NCBI RefSeq assembly: GCF_949987515.2
Contig: NC_082697.1
Coordinates: forward strand, 27,163,730 to 27,227,729
Reading direction: 5' to 3'
From: Delphinus delphis
Lineage: Eukaryota > Chordata > Mammalia > Artiodactyla > Delphinidae
DNA length: 64,000 nt
Shown here: piece after piece, positions 1 to 11,139 of the stretch
Layout: each line of letters starts with the position of its first letter
Numbering within the stretch: position 1 is the first letter of the stretch
Program-made: the position numbers and the translations under genes
The notes under the pieces: generated by a model
Told to the model about the DNA's origin: nothing
Seen by the model: only the letters and a program-made list of their open reading frames with translations
Databases searched by the model: none

Positions 1-962
1 AATGTGAGTGATTATTATTGGGGGTGCAACTGTGAACAAAACAGTCCCTGTTCTCACAGGTCTCATGTTTTGTGGAGAGATGTGTCAGATGGTGTCACAT
101 CTGACATGTGCAGAGTTGTTATGCTTTGTCAGATGGTGATGAGCGCTGTGGAGGAAGATGAAGCAGGGAAGGGAGAAGGGGATGCTGTGGTGTAAATTCA
201 AATAGGTGGTCAATGAAAGCCTTGCTGGGAAGGTGATTCTTGAAGAAACACCTGGAAGAGGTGAGGCAGGGAGTCATGAGGGTATATGGGAGAAGATTGT
301 TCCTAGTAGAGGGTGGGCAAAGACCGTAAAGTGGACTCATGCCTGGTGGGTTTAAGGAACAGCCAGTAGATAGGGTAGCTGAGCTGAATATGACATCAGG
401 GAGATTCCCCTGGGACTAGTTCATGTACAGTTTGTGGGTCATTGTAAGGACTTTGGCTTCTGCTATGAGTGAGGTGGGCCGTATTGGAGGGTTTTGACCA
501 GAAAGAGGACAGGACCTGCTTTGCATTTTTACAGGATCTCTGTAACTGCTGGGTGTAGAATAAATGGAATATAAATGAGGGCTGAAGCAGGAAGACCAGG
601 TAAGAGGCTACCGCCACAATACAGACAAAAGATGGTGATGGTTTGAACCAAGGTTAGACTTTGGGGTTATTTTGAAAGTAAAGCCAAAGGGACAGATTGA
701 GTATGGAGTGTTTGAGAAAGAAAGGAATCGAGAATGACTCCGAGGTTGTTGCCCAGAAGAATGAAAGAAGGAATTTGCCATTCACTGAGATGAGGAAGGC
801 TATAGGAGGAGAACTTTGTTTCAGGGGAAAGGAGGGGAGAATTACCAGTTCCATTTGGAACTTGTTAAATTTGAGGCACCTATCAGACTTCCAAGTGGAG
901 TTGCCTAGTTAGAAGTTGCGTGTATGAATCTGAGCCCAAGCTGGAGTTGTAATTTTGGGAGT
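1..962 (-). repeat. L2 LINE, antisense, part 1 (runs off the window edge)
   Basis: The text follows the reverse complement of the mammalian L2 3' region: gtgaacaaaacagtccctg, the GTCAGATGGTGAT block, and 'ggactttggcttctgctatg'. It continues after the LTR at 1382 and after a second insertion at about 2650. Confidence 0.8.
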
Positions 963-1376
963 TGTTATGGACTGAATTGTGTCTCCCCAAAATTTATATG
1001 TTGAAACTCTAATCCCTCAATATGACTGTGTTTGGAGATAGGGCCTATAAGGAGGTAATTAAGATTAAATGAGGTCACAAGGGTGGGACCTTAATCCGAT
1101 AATCCTTATAAGAAGAGGAAGAGACATCTGAGTGCCCCCCATCTCTTTCTTTTTCCCTGTGTGTATGTGTGTGTGTGTACTTGTACAGAAGAAAGGACAT
1201 GTGAGGACACACGAAGAAGGTGGCAAACCAGGAAGAGAATTCTCACCAGAAACCAACCCTGCTGGCACCTTTATCTTGAACTTTCAACCTCCAGAACTGT
1301 GAGAAATAAAAAATACATTTCTGTTTTTAAGCCACCCAGTCTGTGGTATCTTGTTATGGCAGAGTAGATTAATACA
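963..1376 (+). mobile_element. Solo LTR of a MaLR (MST/MLT1 type) endogenous retroelement
   Basis: It starts TGTTATGGACTGAATTGTGTC and ends TACA, the typical MaLR LTR ends. Flanking 5-bp duplications are GGAGT (958-962) and AGAGT (1377-1381), one mismatch. The L2 reads on across the insertion. There is no internal region, so it is a solo LTR with no coding content. Confidence 0.85.
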
Positions 1377-1700
1377 AGAGTCATCACTGTGGAAATGGTT
1401 TCTAAAGCCATGAGTCTGGGTGAGATCTCCAACAGAGTGAGCATAGACAAAGAAGAGGGCAGGACAAAGGACTGAGACCCCGGCCCCCAACGTTAAGAGA
1501 CAAGGAAGTGGCCTGGGAACCAAGGAAGGAAAACATTTCAAGGGGGGAGAATTGCTGACCTATGTCAAGTGCTGCTGAGAGGTAAGGGAAGATGAGATGA
1601 GGACCAAGAACTGATTCAGCCAAGTGGAGGGCATTGTTACTTTGACAGGAAAGAGTTTAGGTAGAATGATGGGAGCAAAAGCCTGATTGGAGTGGGATTA
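1377..1700 (-). repeat. L2 LINE, antisense, part 2
   Basis: It resumes exactly where part 1 stopped ('ggtttctaaagccatgagtc', then 'gcctgattggagtgggatta'). It is broken again near 1700 by an AT-rich insertion. Confidence 0.78.
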
Positions 1701-2645
1701 AGAGAGAGTATATAAAGATTAAGATATAAATACATACATACACACATAAGGGGAAAGGAAAGCTCTTAACAGTAAAAGGACAACTAATAAATACAGAAAA
1801 AGAGGAATTAGAAATTTACCATTTGGCAGCCACCCTAGTAATAATTGTTTCAGGAGAGAATCATTAATGGATGCTGCAATAGTGGATTAAAGTTTGACAA
1901 GAAACAGGATCTCTGCATAGTCTTAGAGTATCTCCTCACAAGATACTTATTAATTACAAAGAGTAAAATAGTAACTTTACAGTGGAGAAACCCAGCAGAC
2001 ACCAACCACATCAACCAAGTGATGAAGTGAGCATTGCCAGTAATGGGGCAAATTGACCTCATGCCCCGCCTCATGTGATGCACTGAGGGGATCATAGCAT
2101 CCTTTCAGTGGTGTTTCTGCCAAAAATGTATAACTGATTCATGAGGAAACATTAGACAAACCCAAATTGAGGGATGTTTCTGCGGAATGACTGGCTTGTA
2201 CTCTTCAGAAATGTTGAGCTCATGAAAGAAAGAAAGACTAAGGAGCAGTTTTAGATTAAGGAGACTAAAGAGATACAAGAACTAGAATGTGATGTGAGAT
2301 CCTGGACCAGGAAAAAATTTTCACTTAACTGTAGAGGATATTAGTGGGACAACTGGTGAAATTTGATTAAGGTCTGTAGATTAGATAATTGTATCAATGT
2401 AAAAATTATGATCTTGATTATTGTAAGAGAATGTCCTTGCTTTTAGGAAATACACACTTGTTTTTATGGGTAAAGGGAATCATGTCTGCAACTTACTGTA
2501 AAAGAGTTCAGGAAAAGGAGGAAGAGAGAGAGAGAATGATACAGCAAAGGTGGTAAAATCTGGGTGACTGGTATTTGGTTATTCTTTGTACTATTTATGT
2601 ACCTGTTCTGTAATGGAAGGAGAGACATGGAGGCAGTGGTATGGA
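1701..2645 (+). repeat. L1-like 3'-terminal repeat inserted in the L2
   Basis: The AT-rich insertion contains the recurrent old-element phrases 'ggaaatacacacttg' and 'catgtctgcaacttactg', ending with 'tattctttgtactattta'. I take it as the 3' end of an ancient LINE, but the family is not certain. Borders are approximate. Confidence 0.5.
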
Positions 2646-3330
2646 CAATTTTTGAGGAGTTTTGCTGTGGGGCTGAGGATGGGGTGGTAGGTGGAGAGCA
2701 AACTGGGGTCAAGAGAAGTTACTCAAATGCAGAAATACTAGCATGTTTTTATGTTGATGAGAATGATTCAGTAGATTGGAAATGATGATGATGATGCAAG
2801 AGGGAGAAGAGAGTGGCTAGAAGGGAGGAAGATGGTGGGATCTGTACACAGTGGAGGGTTGACCATGGCTTGGAGCACAGGTAGTTGGTCCCTGGTCACA
2901 GAAGAGAAGGCAGAGTATTTATAAGTGGGTACCAACGAGGGTAGGCAGGTAGCTGTGTAGTGGAAGTTTGTGGAAGTATTTTCTAATTGCTACAGTTTTC
3001 CCTGTGGAATAGGAAGCAGGGTCCTCAGCTAAGAATGAGAACGGAGGAGAAGGTGATAGAGGTTTGAGGAGAAAAGAGGAAGGAATTGCCTGGGGAGAAT
3101 TGATGGACAGGGAACTCTAGCGTAATTGTCAGGCAGAGCTGAAGACCTCATTGAGACTAGCCATCATGTACGTAAAGTCAGACGAGCCCACGTGGTGGTG
3201 TGTTGATCCCTAGCCACATTCTACTGCAGGAGAACAAGCACAGAGGGACAGAGGGTGTCAACTGGTGGGTGTTTAGCCAGAGAGGGGCAGGGCCATCTCG
3301 GGTGTGCAGTGCATGGGATTGATGCTGCCC
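2646..3330 (-). repeat. L2 LINE, antisense, part 3 (reverse transcriptase region)
   Basis: Read on the minus strand, the block near 2650-2720 is a decayed form of the L2 reverse transcriptase motif YRPISLLP. It extends further 5' in the element to about 3330. The frames are broken, so it is not coding. Confidence 0.75.
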
Positions 3331-3559
3331 TGTGGCTTTACTCAGCAAGAAAACAAAGGAGGACACAAGGGAAAAGGTGATAGGCTCAACGGATCAGAGC
3401 TCCCAGTAGGGCCGAAGAGTCGTTGGCATTGGGGTACTGGATAGAGTGAGCTAGAAAGATAGGAGGCAACTGTCATTGAGCTGGCTGCTAGAAATTGAGA
3501 TAAATGAAGGGGTGCAGGTAACGAATGTGACACATTGCCTTCCCTGGGCCACCATGGTA

Positions 3560-3772
3560 GAAAAGCCACCTGTTGGCGCTTCCAGCCGACAGCCAGCCAT
3601 TGAGCCTTCAGATAAGCATGGCCCCTGCCAACATCTGACTGCAACCAAGCAAGAGCTGTCCAGCTGATCCTTTCAAACTCCTGATTCACACGATAGTGAG
3701 GAAAAAATGGTTGTTTAAGCCACTAAAGATTGGAGTGGTTGTGATTCAGCAATAGTAACCAAATAGAACTGC
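3560..3772 (+). repeat. MaLR (MLT1) LTR, 3' part
   Basis: It contains the MLT1 pattern: 'agccttcagataa', then 'aacatctgactgcaacc', 'tgtttaagccactaaa' and 'cagcaatagtaacc'. The ending is typical of MLT1 LTRs. The stretch 3330-3560 before it is unassigned. Confidence 0.7.
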
Positions 3773-3844
3773 TGGGTCCACTGGAGTGTCAAGGGCCTAT
3801 TAAGTTCTAATGCCCTAAGGCATGGGTTTTCTGTAATCAAGTAA

Positions 3845-4000
3845 CTTCTCCTCTGGTAGTTGGGGACACCAAGGTTCAGAGAGGTTTAGTGACTTGCCCA
3901 AACTTGCACAGCTAGTGAGCAGTGAGTTGGGCTCTGAGCCCAGGCATTGCGGCTCAGAGCTTGTTCTCTCACTAACCCAGCATACATACTGTCCCCAGCG
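3845..4000 (-). repeat. MIR SINE, antisense
   Basis: 'gttcagagaggtttagtgac' followed by 'ttgcccaaacttgcacagct' is the reverse complement of the MIR core. Confidence 0.7.
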
Positions 4001-4184
4001 CACAGCATGGCATCTGGCACACGTAGGCTCATGCTGAACAGCAGACTGAGCTGTGCCTGGGATTTCCTCTGCCTTCCATCCCCAGATTCTCTCTCCTCCC
4101 CCACATTCTTCTTCTAGTTGTCCTGGGTGTCTTAGTCCACATGGAGGAGGAGATGGGCAACCCTATCTTTGGGTGGCCATTCAT

Positions 4185-4810
4185 GCCTGCACTCTGCCAT
4201 TCAGCAGGTTTTCCCAAGCGCCAACTCTGGGCAGACACTTCTACGTTCTCAGTACACAAGGGAAACAAGTCAGTGTCCTTGGCCTGGTGGACCTAAGTCA
4301 AGCGGGGAGAAGCTAACCAGATAAATCTACCATCACAAACTGGGCTTATTGCTAGGCTATGAGTGAGTGGTGTATGAACATGCATAGCAGGAAAAGCTGT
4401 CTTAGGTTAGGGAGGGAGGAAGAGTTTGCCCAGTGAAGGCAGGGAGGGGGCCGTGACTGGGCTGACCAAGGAGGAGGAGCAGCTTGGCCGCAGATCCTAA
4501 GAGAGGATCATGCTGTTGCATTAAAGGCATGTGGAGGAGGCCAATGGGACCTGAACGTACATGAGGCGGGTGGGAGAGTGGAGGGAACATAGGGAGAAAT
4601 GAGATGAGGGAGGTGGGCAGAGGCATTTGGCTTAAGAACAATAGGGAGCCATGGAAGGTTTAAGCAAGGGGGTGACTTTATATGATTTTTCACTCATAAA
4701 AGATCTCCTTGGCTTCTAGGTGGGGAGCAAGGAGGAGGGGAGCAGGGGGTGGGCTGTGTGAGAAGTGATGGTGTCATAGACTTGAGTAGAAGCAGTAGGG
4801 GAGACGGAGA
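4185..4810 (-). repeat. L2 LINE, antisense
   Basis: It starts near the reversed L2 3' end ('ctcagtacacaagggaaac') and goes on with 'gggagccatggaaggtttaa' and 'agcaagggggtgactttat', all known L2 blocks. The stretch 4810-5110 after it looks single-copy. Confidence 0.65.
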
Positions 4811-5109
4811 GGAATGGATTGATTTGGGCTGTGTTTTGGAGCTGGAGTGCAGCACAGGGAAACGGAGGTCCGGTGCTTCCACAGACAGCCCCCCAGCTCT
4901 CCCAGCCCATTGGGGGCTTTCAGATACTTTTACCTTGTGGGAATCACATGTGGGTGGTTGGATTGGGGAATGGGTGCCTAGGGCAGGTGACCCTGACCTT
5001 TGCCTGGTGACCTGTGAGTCTTGAATTGGGCTTTGGAGGAGCCATGGGGACCTTACGGGGCAATGGAGTGTGTCCTTAGAGGACAATCCCATCATCCCTC
5101 ATTTCACAC

Positions 5110-5295
5110 TGGGTAGTTCACTTCCCCTCTATGAGCCATAGTTTCCACATTGGTAACATGGAAAGGGACAGTACCTACCACACTTTGGTGACATTACCCC
5201 CATTTTACAGGTGAGACCACTAATCCTCAGAGAGGGGGAGCGACTGTCCAGGGTCACACATGAGTAAGTGACACAGAACCCAGGTCGTAACCTGT
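5110..5295 (-). repeat. MIR SINE, antisense
   Basis: 'cattttacaggtgagaccac' and 'tgtccagggtcacaca' match reversed MIR. Confidence 0.65.
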
Positions 5296-5404
5296 TCTCT
5301 TGACCTCTCTGCTGCCCCATGTGCCTCCACCCTTTCCTGGGGCCTTAAGGCCTGAGGATGGTTAGCTCGCACAACATGGTCTTTCCAGGAGACCAAGGAA
5401 ATCC

Positions 5405-5570
5405 ACTGCTGGATGCTGGGGGTTAGAAGCATGGGTTTGGATTCAGTTTCCAGTCCCACTCAGGGACCTTATTCTGCTTGAACCTCAGTTTCTCCCTCTG
5501 TAAAATGGGGTAAAACTACACACTGTGTAGCACCTGGTAGGGGAACTGCAGATGTAATGATTCATACATG
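5405..5570 (+). repeat. MIR SINE
   Basis: 'gaacctcagtttctccctct' and 'gtaaaatggggtaaa' are the MIR core in sense. The AT-rich 5680-5860 that follows is unassigned. Confidence 0.7.
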
Positions 5571-5868
5571 CAAGTCGCTTTCCTAGCACAGTACCTTTTG
5601 AGGGGCCGGCATTCCTCAGTGCTTTGCTGCTGCCATGATTGTCATGCAGTATAACAGTGGGTTGAATTCGGAACCCAGTGTTCCTTTTAACCATAATTAT
5701 AACGCTTCTTTTCTTTTCTAAAATGAAATTCACAACTAACATAACCTATTGACACACATATTTTTAAACGTAAATAATACCTTAATTGTAATATAAAAGA
5801 AAGTAAAATGAAAGTAATTTAGAATAAATCAACATATAAATGTTTGGGCACAATAATGTCACAAAGTA

Positions 5869-6176
5869 CAGTCAGTCCTCCATATCCAAGGATTTAACCA
5901 ACCTCGGACTGAAAATATTAGAAAAAAGATTTTTTTTTTCAGAAAGTCCTAAAAAGCAAAACATGAATTTGCCACATACTGGCAACTATTTACGTGGCAT
6001 TTACATTGTATTAGGTATTATAAGTAATCTAGAGATGATTTAAAGTATATGGGAGGATGTGCGTATGTTATATGCAAATACTACATTGTTTTATATAAGG
6101 GACTTGAGCATCCGCGGATTTTGGTATCTGCGGGAAGTCCTGGAATCAATCCCCCTCGGATACCAAGGGACGACTG
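5869..6176 (+). mobile_element. MER2-type Tigger (Tc1/mariner) DNA transposon, non-autonomous
   Basis: It begins CAGTCAGTCCTCCATATCC and ends GGGACGACTG, with TA target dinucleotides on both sides (5867-5868 and 6177-6178). The middle holds the diagnostic 'agagatgatttaaagtatat'. It is about 308 bp and carries no transposase. Confidence 0.85.
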
Positions 6177-6215
6177 TAGTCGGGAAGGCATGGACGACTG
6201 TAGTCGGGAAGGCAG
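6168..6215. repeat. 24-bp tandem duplication at the MER2 edge
   Basis: GGACGACTGTAGTCGGGAAG plus GCAT at 6168-6191 is repeated at 6192-6215 with one changed base. It spans the transposon end and adjoining flank and includes the palindrome GACTGTAGTC. Confidence 0.85.
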
Positions 6216-6389
6216 CCCACTGTGAAACTGTGGGCTGAATCAGGAGTTCTGACAACTCAAACCCACAACTGCATGGCCATGGTGGTCCAAAATGTGAGTG
6301 GTCCTAGGAAAGTTTTGAACCAAGCACAGCCTGGTCTGTTCCCAACTAATGTGGTGGTTGCTTTCCTGGCAGATTCACTGTATATTAAA

Positions 6390-7035
6390 ACCAAGCAAAT
6401 ACTATGCTGGAAAAGGCAAAATTATAGACAATAAAAAGATCAGTGGTTGCCAGGGATTTGGGGGGGGGAGGATAAATAGATGGCGCACAGGGCATTTTTA
6501 GGGCAATGAAACCCTTCTGTGTGATACTGTCATGGTGGATATAAGACATTGTGCATTTGTCAAAATCCACAGAACCTTGCAACACAAAGAGTGAATCTTT
6601 TTTGTTTGTTTGTTTGTTTGTTTTTTTGTGGTACGCGGGCCTCTCACTCTTGTGGCCTCTCCCGTTGCGGAACCCAGGCTCCAGACGCGCAGGCTCAGCG
6701 GCCATGGCTCACGGGCACAGCCGCTCCACGGCATGTGGGATCTTCCCAGACCGGGGCACGAACCCGTGTCCCCTGCATCGGCAGGCGGACTCTCAACCAC
6801 TGCGCCACCAGGGAAGCCCAAAGAGTGAATCTTAATGTAAGCTATGGACTTTGGTTAAAAATGATGTATCAGCATCAGTTCATCAGTTGTAACAAATGTA
6901 TCACACTAATGCAAGGTGTTAATAATAGAAGAAACTGGGTGTGTTGGGGAGAGGAAGTATAAAGGTACTTAGTATAATTTCTGCGTAAATTTTCTGTAAA
7001 CCTAAAACTAAAACAAAGCCCATTAAAAATTAACA
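6390..7035 (+). repeat. Old L1 (L1M) 3' end, split by a SINE
   Basis: 'gatcagtggttgccagggat' and 'gggcaatgaaacccttctgt' are typical of old L1 3' regions, and the tail 'cctaaaactaaaacaaagcc' is reached after the SINE. The SINE's 14-bp target duplication shows that it landed inside this L1. Confidence 0.75.
6600..6819 (-). mobile_element. CHR-type tRNA-derived SINE
   Basis: The tail is at the left (T-rich) and the tRNA head at the right ('ccaccagggaagccc'), with the reversed B box 'gggcacgaacc'. AAAGAGTGAATCTT (6586-6599 and 6820-6833) is a perfect 14-bp target-site duplication. It is a young copy. Confidence 0.93.
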
Positions 7036-7057
7036 AAACAAAACAAGCCCCCCCAAA

Positions 7058-7205
7058 TTCCCTGGCAGTCCAGTGGTTAGGACTCCGCACGCTTTCTCTG
7101 CTGAGGGCCCAGGTTCAGTCCCTGGTTGGGGAACTAAGGTCCCACAAGCTGCGCATTGCAGCCAAAACCACCCCCCCAAAACAAAAACACAACACACACA
7201 CAAGC
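7058..7205 (+). mobile_element. Short CHR-type SINE
   Basis: The tRNA-like head 'attccctggcagtccagtgg' is followed by the B box 'ggttcagtccc' and the body 'ggggaactaaggtcccaca', ending in an A/C-rich tail. It belongs to the shorter subfamily also seen at 8717 and 15259. Confidence 0.85.
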
Positions 7206-7614
7206 CCCCGCACATTGTGTTTGCTGTGAAATAGAATTTGGTCCCAGGCTCAGATCATTAAAAACAAGGTTTTCACCTACGTTAATTAACAAAGGGACAT
7301 TTGAATACCACGTACAACTTGGGATCTGTTGCAGGATGTCTGCACTCCTGCTCCCCTCCTGCTCTATGCTCGGGGCACCCCCAATCACTGGGGGCTGCCC
7401 AGTGCTCCTGGAAGTGCTGCCCTACTTGGGATTTTGGCACTGGACCCGTGCCCTCTGTCCCTTGACCTTGAAGAACATTCTTTAGAACTCACAGCCCCCT
7501 GCTTGCCGAGTTTGGGTGATGGAGGCATCGCGGCCAGATTGAAAAGTCTCCCTAGCCTCAGGAACCCCAAGGTGTCACCATGAACACAGATCACTCCTCA
7601 GCTTCCAGAACTCC

Positions 7615-7740
7615 TACTTCGAATATGGATCCCAGCCCCTTAACTCATTGTGTGAGCTTGAATGAGTCATATCACTTTACTGAGCCTCAGTCTCCCCATT
7701 GGTCGGAAAGAGGGTGATAACACCTGCCTCACAGAGTATA
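7615..7740 (+). repeat. MIR SINE
   Basis: 'tgagcctcagtctccccatt' in MIR context, running straight into the L2 fragment that follows. The stretch 7210-7615 before it shows no repeat or gene that I recognise. Confidence 0.65.
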
Positions 7741-8240
7741 TTCATTTGTTCAGTAAATATCTACAGAGCACCTACTGTTTGTATTGGGGCTATAACAGTG
7801 AACAGAACAAACATCCCTTCCTTATTGGAACTCATGGTCTCATAAGGAGGATAGACAAAAATCAAATAAATGTATAAGATAATGTCGAGGAGGAGGAAAA
7901 AGAAGACAGGATCATAGAAAGAGAGAAGGGCCAGAGCTCCTTGGTGAGTATAGTCACAGAAGGCTTCCTGAAGGAGGTGGCATTTGAACAGAGATCTGAC
8001 TGAAGTGAAGGAGTGAGCCTTGCAAGTCTGAGGGGAGAGCTTTCCAGGCAGAGGGAACAGCAAATACCAAAGCCCTGAGGTGAGAATATGCTTGGTGTGT
8101 TTGAGAAGCAGCAAGGAAGCAAGCTGGCAGGGAATGCATGAGTGAGAGGGGAGAGGAAATGAGGACAGGAAGATAGGGAGAGAGCCGACTGCAAGGAATC
8201 TGGGTTTTATCCCAAGTGTAGCAGGGAGAAAACTTGAAGT
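7741..8240 (-). repeat. L2 LINE 3' end, antisense
   Basis: It starts at the reversed L2 terminus ('agagcacctactgtttgtat') and continues through 'aggcttcctgaaggaggtgg', then 'aggcagagggaacagcaaat', all L2. Confidence 0.85.
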
Positions 8241-8473
8241 TATTCACTGAGGAAGCCCTCCTACGTTGTGTGTCCTTGCATATGAGAAAAGTGGGCAGGA
8301 ACACACTGAAGCCACCCTCCTGTCCATGACCCTGTCTGTGTCCCTTTGGTGGAAAGTGTCCTTCCTCTTCCCGTGCGCTGATGCTGCAAGTGGTGGCCAG
8401 GTTGTAGTTCCCATAAAATAACACAGGGTGGCGACCCTGGGTCATGTTTCTAAATGGTAGGTTATTGATTCCA

Positions 8474-8645
8474 GAGCGGTGGTTCCCAAACTTGGACATC
8501 ATCAGAATCACCTGGAGGGCTTGTTGAAACCCAGATTGCTGGGTCCCACTCTCAGAGTGTTTGATCTGTAGGTTTGGGGTGGGTCCCAAGAGTCTGTGTT
8601 TCTAACAAGTTCCAGGTGGTGCTGATGCTGCTGGTTCAGGGACCT
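8474..8645 (+). repeat. MER5A-like hAT-Charlie element
   Basis: 'atcatcagaatcacctggag' followed by 'ggtcccactctcagagtgtt' and 'tgctgatgctgctggttc' matches MER5A-type non-autonomous hAT elements. Confidence 0.75.
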
Positions 8646-8716
8646 CACTGTCAAAGCCCCTGGTTGGAGGCCTGAGGTGGTAGCTAGGACGGCAGCCCTT
8701 GTTTGAGGTGGGGTGG

Positions 8717-8850
8717 GAATTCCCTGGCGGTCCAGTTGTTAGGACTTCGCGCTTTAACCGCGAGGGCACAGGTTCAATCCCTGATTGGGGAACTAAGATC
8801 CTACAAGCCATGGGGCACGGCAAAAAAAAAAAAAAAAAAAAGAAAAGAAA
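8717..8850 (+). mobile_element. Short CHR-type SINE with A tail
   Basis: 'gaattccctggcggtccagt' head, B box 'ggttcaatccc', 'aactaagatcctacaa' body and a run of A from 8822. Confidence 0.88.
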
Positions 8851-8989
8851 AGAGGTGGGGTATCAGAGATGTCTGACCAAAACACTCCAGTGCCTTCTCA
8901 TCATATTTAGAATTAAATCTAGTTCTCTGACCAGGTCCCTCTCCACCCCCATCATGATTCAGGTCCTGGTTTCTTTCCTTACCTCATCT

Positions 8990-9107
8990 CCTGCCTCTCT
9001 CTCTCTCCCTTCCTTCCTTCCTCTTTCTTTCTTTCTCTTTCTTTCTTTCTTTTTCTCTCTCTCTCTCTCCCTCCCTCCCTCCCTCCCTCTCCTTCCTTTC
9101 TTCCTTC

Positions 9108-9162
<55 letters not shown>

Positions 9163-9166
9163 TCAC
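8990..9166. repeat. Pyrimidine microsatellite (CT/CCTT/CTTT)n
   Basis: About 175 bp are almost pure C and T in three blocks: CTCTCT, then CCCT, then a (TTTC)n array at 9109-9164. The open frames across it are artefacts of the repeat. Confidence 0.95.
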
Positions 9167-9379
9167 AAGCTGTTTATTCTTCATATTATAAAACTGCTTT
9201 CAGGGCCACATTACAGTAACATGCACTTGGACAAGAGAAAGAAGCTATCACTTGGTACAGACAGAATAGGAGCTTTCAGACAACCAGGAGAGCAATGGAG
9301 AGCTGTCCCCTTTCGAGGTGGTAACAGAAAGTAGAAATTCTGTTTCAAAGGTCAGCACTGCAAATACAAAGCACAAAAT

Positions 9380-9665
9380 TGGTCTGTCATCTCCTGCTGC
9401 TTCTTAAACAGTGGCCACACTGTTTTGCTCAGTTCCTTGAAGCTAGTTCCTGCATCAGGGCCTTTGCACGTGCTGTACCTCCCACCTGGGATGCCTTTCC
9501 CACAGCCTGTTCTTTGGTTGGCATCCTTTCATTCCTCATGCCTCAACTTGAATGTCACCATTCAGAGAGCTTTTCTTCTGCTGGCGAGGAAGCTGTTGGC
9601 CCTGCTGCTGTTCATCCCTGTTCTTTTCCTTTTGAGTGCTTGTGGTGATTTGTAATTGTTTAGCC
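9380..9665 (+). repeat. L2 LINE, sense, 5' segment
   Basis: 'tcagggcctttgcacgtgct' and 'cacctgggatgcctttccca' are L2 sense consensus. It is cut by the hAT element at 9666 and resumes at 9881. Confidence 0.85.
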
Positions 9666-9880
9666 CAGTGGTCCCCAACCTTTTTGGCACCAGGGACCGG
9701 TTTTGTGGAAGGCAGTTTTTCCACGGACGGGGTGGGGAGGGATGGTTCAGGCGGTAATGCGAGCGATGGGGAGTGATGGGGAGCAGCAGATGAAGCTTCG
9801 CTGACCTCCTGCTGTGCAGCCCCGGTCCTAACAGGCCACAGACCAGTAATGGTCTGCGGCCCGGGGGTTGGGGACCCCTG
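9666..9880 (+). mobile_element. MER1-type hAT-Charlie DNA transposon with intact ends
   Basis: The termini CAGTGGTCCCCAACC and GGTTGGGGACCCCTG are inverted repeats. The 8-bp target duplication GTTTAGCC is perfect (9658-9665 and 9881-9888), the hAT hallmark. At 215 bp it is non-autonomous. Confidence 0.92.
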
Positions 9881-10022
9881 GTTTAGCCTCTATCTTGGTT
9901 AATTTTCTCCTGTCTAGATTCTAGGCCCTTGAAGGCAGGGACTGGATCTCTCTTGCCTTCTGCCTTATCCCAAGTACCCAGGACAGTAGGGCCCCAGGAA
10001 ATAGTTGTTGAATAAATAAAAC
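9881..10022 (+). repeat. L2 LINE, sense, 3' terminus
   Basis: 'ttgaaggcagggactggatc' to 'atagttgttgaataaataaa' is the canonical L2 3' end, continuing the segment before the hAT insertion. Confidence 0.88.
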
Positions 10023-10024
10023 CA

Positions 10025-10840
10025 AAGACTCTTCCAGACTCTACCAGAGAGCCAGTGGGTGAGTGGGGACTCCATGTAAAGGATACTTATGGATTGTGTG
10101 ATGTTCAGCATCGCCTCACCCTAGTCCCAACCCTGACATTCAGAGTGTTCTGGAAGGAAATGAAGATGAGTAAGATGATGTTTGTAAATAGCTTACAGCC
10201 TTGTGAGTGTTCCTAGCTCACTGTCTACCTCATTTAGTTAGCGTAGGGGCTGCTGGGAGGGACTCCCTCAGAGTTCTGGGTTTGGTGGGCAGAGACACTG
10301 CACAAATAATAAATTTATAAATCCTTTCTACCTCTATTACTGTATTGCACCCTCAGGTTAAAAAAAAGTATCCCAAACTTGGCAATAAAGCAAAAAGAGA
10401 GCTGCATGTCCTTTCAGAAATATGCTGGAGCATTGTCCAACAGGCCCACCCAAGGGTTATCTAACTCTCTAGGGAAATAGATCTTTATTTGACTTGTCAT
10501 TTACTTACTTGTTAGGGCCCAAATGCAGGGAAGTTATGTAATCACTTGTAGATTTATCTTGCAAATGATTTTTGTCCAGTAAAAAAGATCACCCCGAAGG
10601 TTACAGTTCTTTTGCCAGTTTCACTCTGCAGTCATATTTCAGCATTTTGTCTTTCATTGATTATAAACATTTCAGACTCTCTTATCCTCTTTGAACCAGC
10701 TTCTCTGTCCTGCTGGTTAAATGCTAATGAATTACATATAATTTTGGCACATGCTTACTTTTTATTTCTATGAGAGCTATGTTTTAACTTTTAAAAAATT
10801 AAGCTTTTGGGACCAGCACCATCTTTATGAGAGGCACTGA
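10025..10840. other. Single-copy AT-rich island, no gene seen
   Basis: I recognise no interspersed repeat and there is no long ORF. It contains homeodomain-like text 'gctaatgaattacat' and several CAATAAA-like stretches. It is a candidate conserved non-coding block by exclusion only. Confidence 0.5.
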
Positions 10841-10844
10841 TCAT

Positions 10845-11110
10845 CCCTGTTTTCCAGATGGGTCTAGTGAGGCTCAGAGAGGTAGAGTATTTGTCTCCAC
10901 GAGCAAAAGTGGTGAAGCTGGGACTTGACCTTAGGTCAGCCTGACCTCAGAGCTCCCGGTCCTTCAGCGATGCCACACTCATGTGTCCAGTGCTGTTCTG
11001 GGCACTTTATAAACTCTTCAAATTTAATTCTCACAACTCAGCAAATAACATGTTACTATGTCCATTTAAGAGATGAGGAAACTGAGGACTAGGGTTGGGA
11101 AAGAAGTCAC
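10845..11110 (-). repeat. Two adjacent MIR fragments, antisense
   Basis: 'gtgaggctcagagaggtaga' (first) and 'agagatgaggaaactgagga' (second) are reversed MIR cores. Confidence 0.65.
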
Positions 11111-11139
11111 CCAATGTCACTGAACTCTTTGAAGGCCAA

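Noticed and set aside
8699..9334. 211-codon plus-strand frame
   Set aside because: It starts in a SINE and runs through the CT/CTTT microsatellite.
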